Part shown: one piece after another, positions 63,759 to 64,000 of the stretch
Layout of the letters: every line of letters starts with the position of its first letter
How positions within the stretch are numbered: position 1 is the first letter of the stretch
Assembly (NCBI RefSeq): GCF_900167145.1
Contig: NZ_FUWG01000012.1
Span: 41,793-105,792 of the forward strand
Source of the DNA: Treponema porcinum
GTDB lineage: Bacteria > Spirochaetota > Spirochaetia > Treponematales > Treponemataceae
Reading direction: 5' to 3'
DNA length: 64,000 nucleotides
Notes under the pieces: generated by a model
What the model was told of the DNA's origin: nothing
Databases searched by the model: none
The model's input: the letters and a program-made list of their open reading frames with translations, nothing else
Made by a program: the position numbers and the translations under genes

Positions 63759-64000
63759 ATGGGAAGAACGCGAAGAACTTTTACGGCAGAAGAAAAATTG
63801 AAAGTTGTGATGGCTGTTATTCAGGATGGAAAAGCGGTCAGCGATGTTGCAAAGGAAAACAACATTCATCCAAACATGATCCTGAACTGGAAGAAAGAAT
63901 TCTTGGAAAATGCGGCAATGATATTCAACCGTACCAGACCGGACATTACAGAAAAAGCCCAGCAGAAGAAAATCGATGAACTTGAAGCAAAACTTCAAAA
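63759..64000 (+). mobile_element. IS3-type element, left part with orfA (partial)
   Basis: ATG 63759 opens a frame that runs off the right edge (80 codons seen). It begins MGRTRRTFTAEEKLKVVMAV, then HTH-like SDVAKENNIHPNMILNWKKEFLE, then a helix starting EKAQQKKIDELEAKLQ, matching OrfA of IS3-family (IS2/IS407-like) transposases. GGAAGGA is near the start. The left end of the element should lie between about 63683 and 63740; no confident terminal inverted repeat can be named because the right end is outside the window. Confidence 0.8.

Noticed and set aside
1..64000. tRNA, rRNA or CRISPR array
   Set aside because: No cloverleaf-type, rRNA-like or regularly spaced direct-repeat sequence was recognised by reading; a covariance search was not possible.

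Overview
The window looks like a chromosomal segment of a host-associated or free-living Treponema (Spirochaetota). This is inferred from the mix of genes, not from an rRNA: a sodium-pumping oxaloacetate decarboxylase (oadGAB), acidic TPR proteins, DUF2259-like and CBM48-like secreted proteins, LTD-like lipoproteins, a large MalF-like permease, and a moderate G+C core with an AT-rich right edge. No rRNA, tRNA or CRISPR array was seen.

Layout. 0.1-9 kb: end of an unknown gene, a short ParB-like protein, tyrS, a small secreted protein, rlmJ-nadE, a stand-alone RelA/SpoT-type HD hydrolase and valS. 9-17 kb: glycolytic genes tpiA, pgk and gap as separate units, a radical SAM/SPASM-like protein, lrgAB, a lipoprotein with a possible permuted papain fold, then a 1.3-kb gene-poor gap (15.7-17.0 kb) with an S41 peptidase remnant and two small ORFs. 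17-29 kb: clpB, a heterodimeric ABC exporter, a CUT1 sugar importer (binding protein plus two permeases, no ATPase) and malQ. 29-41 kb: a tiny kinase-like protein, an AraC regulator with a hairpin in its leader, an acyl-CoA ligase, secreted and membrane proteins, a SEC59/phytol-kinase-like enzyme coupled to a 1371-residue acidic TPR protein, and a CBM48 protein. 41-48.7 kb: ndk-gpsA-ffh, ispH and yajC-secD-secF. 48.7-55.4 kb: envelope genes (TPR, membrane protein, lipoprotein, lytic transglycosylase, OmpA) and a LUD-domain protein. 55.4-62.4 kb: oadGAB, a membrane protein and lysC-dapB.

Right edge (62.5-64.0 kb). This part reads as a decayed defence or mobile island: an antitoxin with a frameshifted PIN toxin, an HsdS fragment, a 50-residue protein with two near-identical CxxC repeats that breaks off where an IS seems to begin, and the 5' part of an IS3-type orfA.

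Genome-scale pattern. Many genes have a sigma70-like promoter whose -10 hexamer ends exactly 6 nt (sometimes 7-9) before the start codon, with no Shine-Dalgarno. Their mRNAs should be leaderless or nearly so, while operon-internal genes carry clear AGGAGG-type sites. The pattern also fixes several start codons (valS, lrgA and the 59.5-kb membrane gene).
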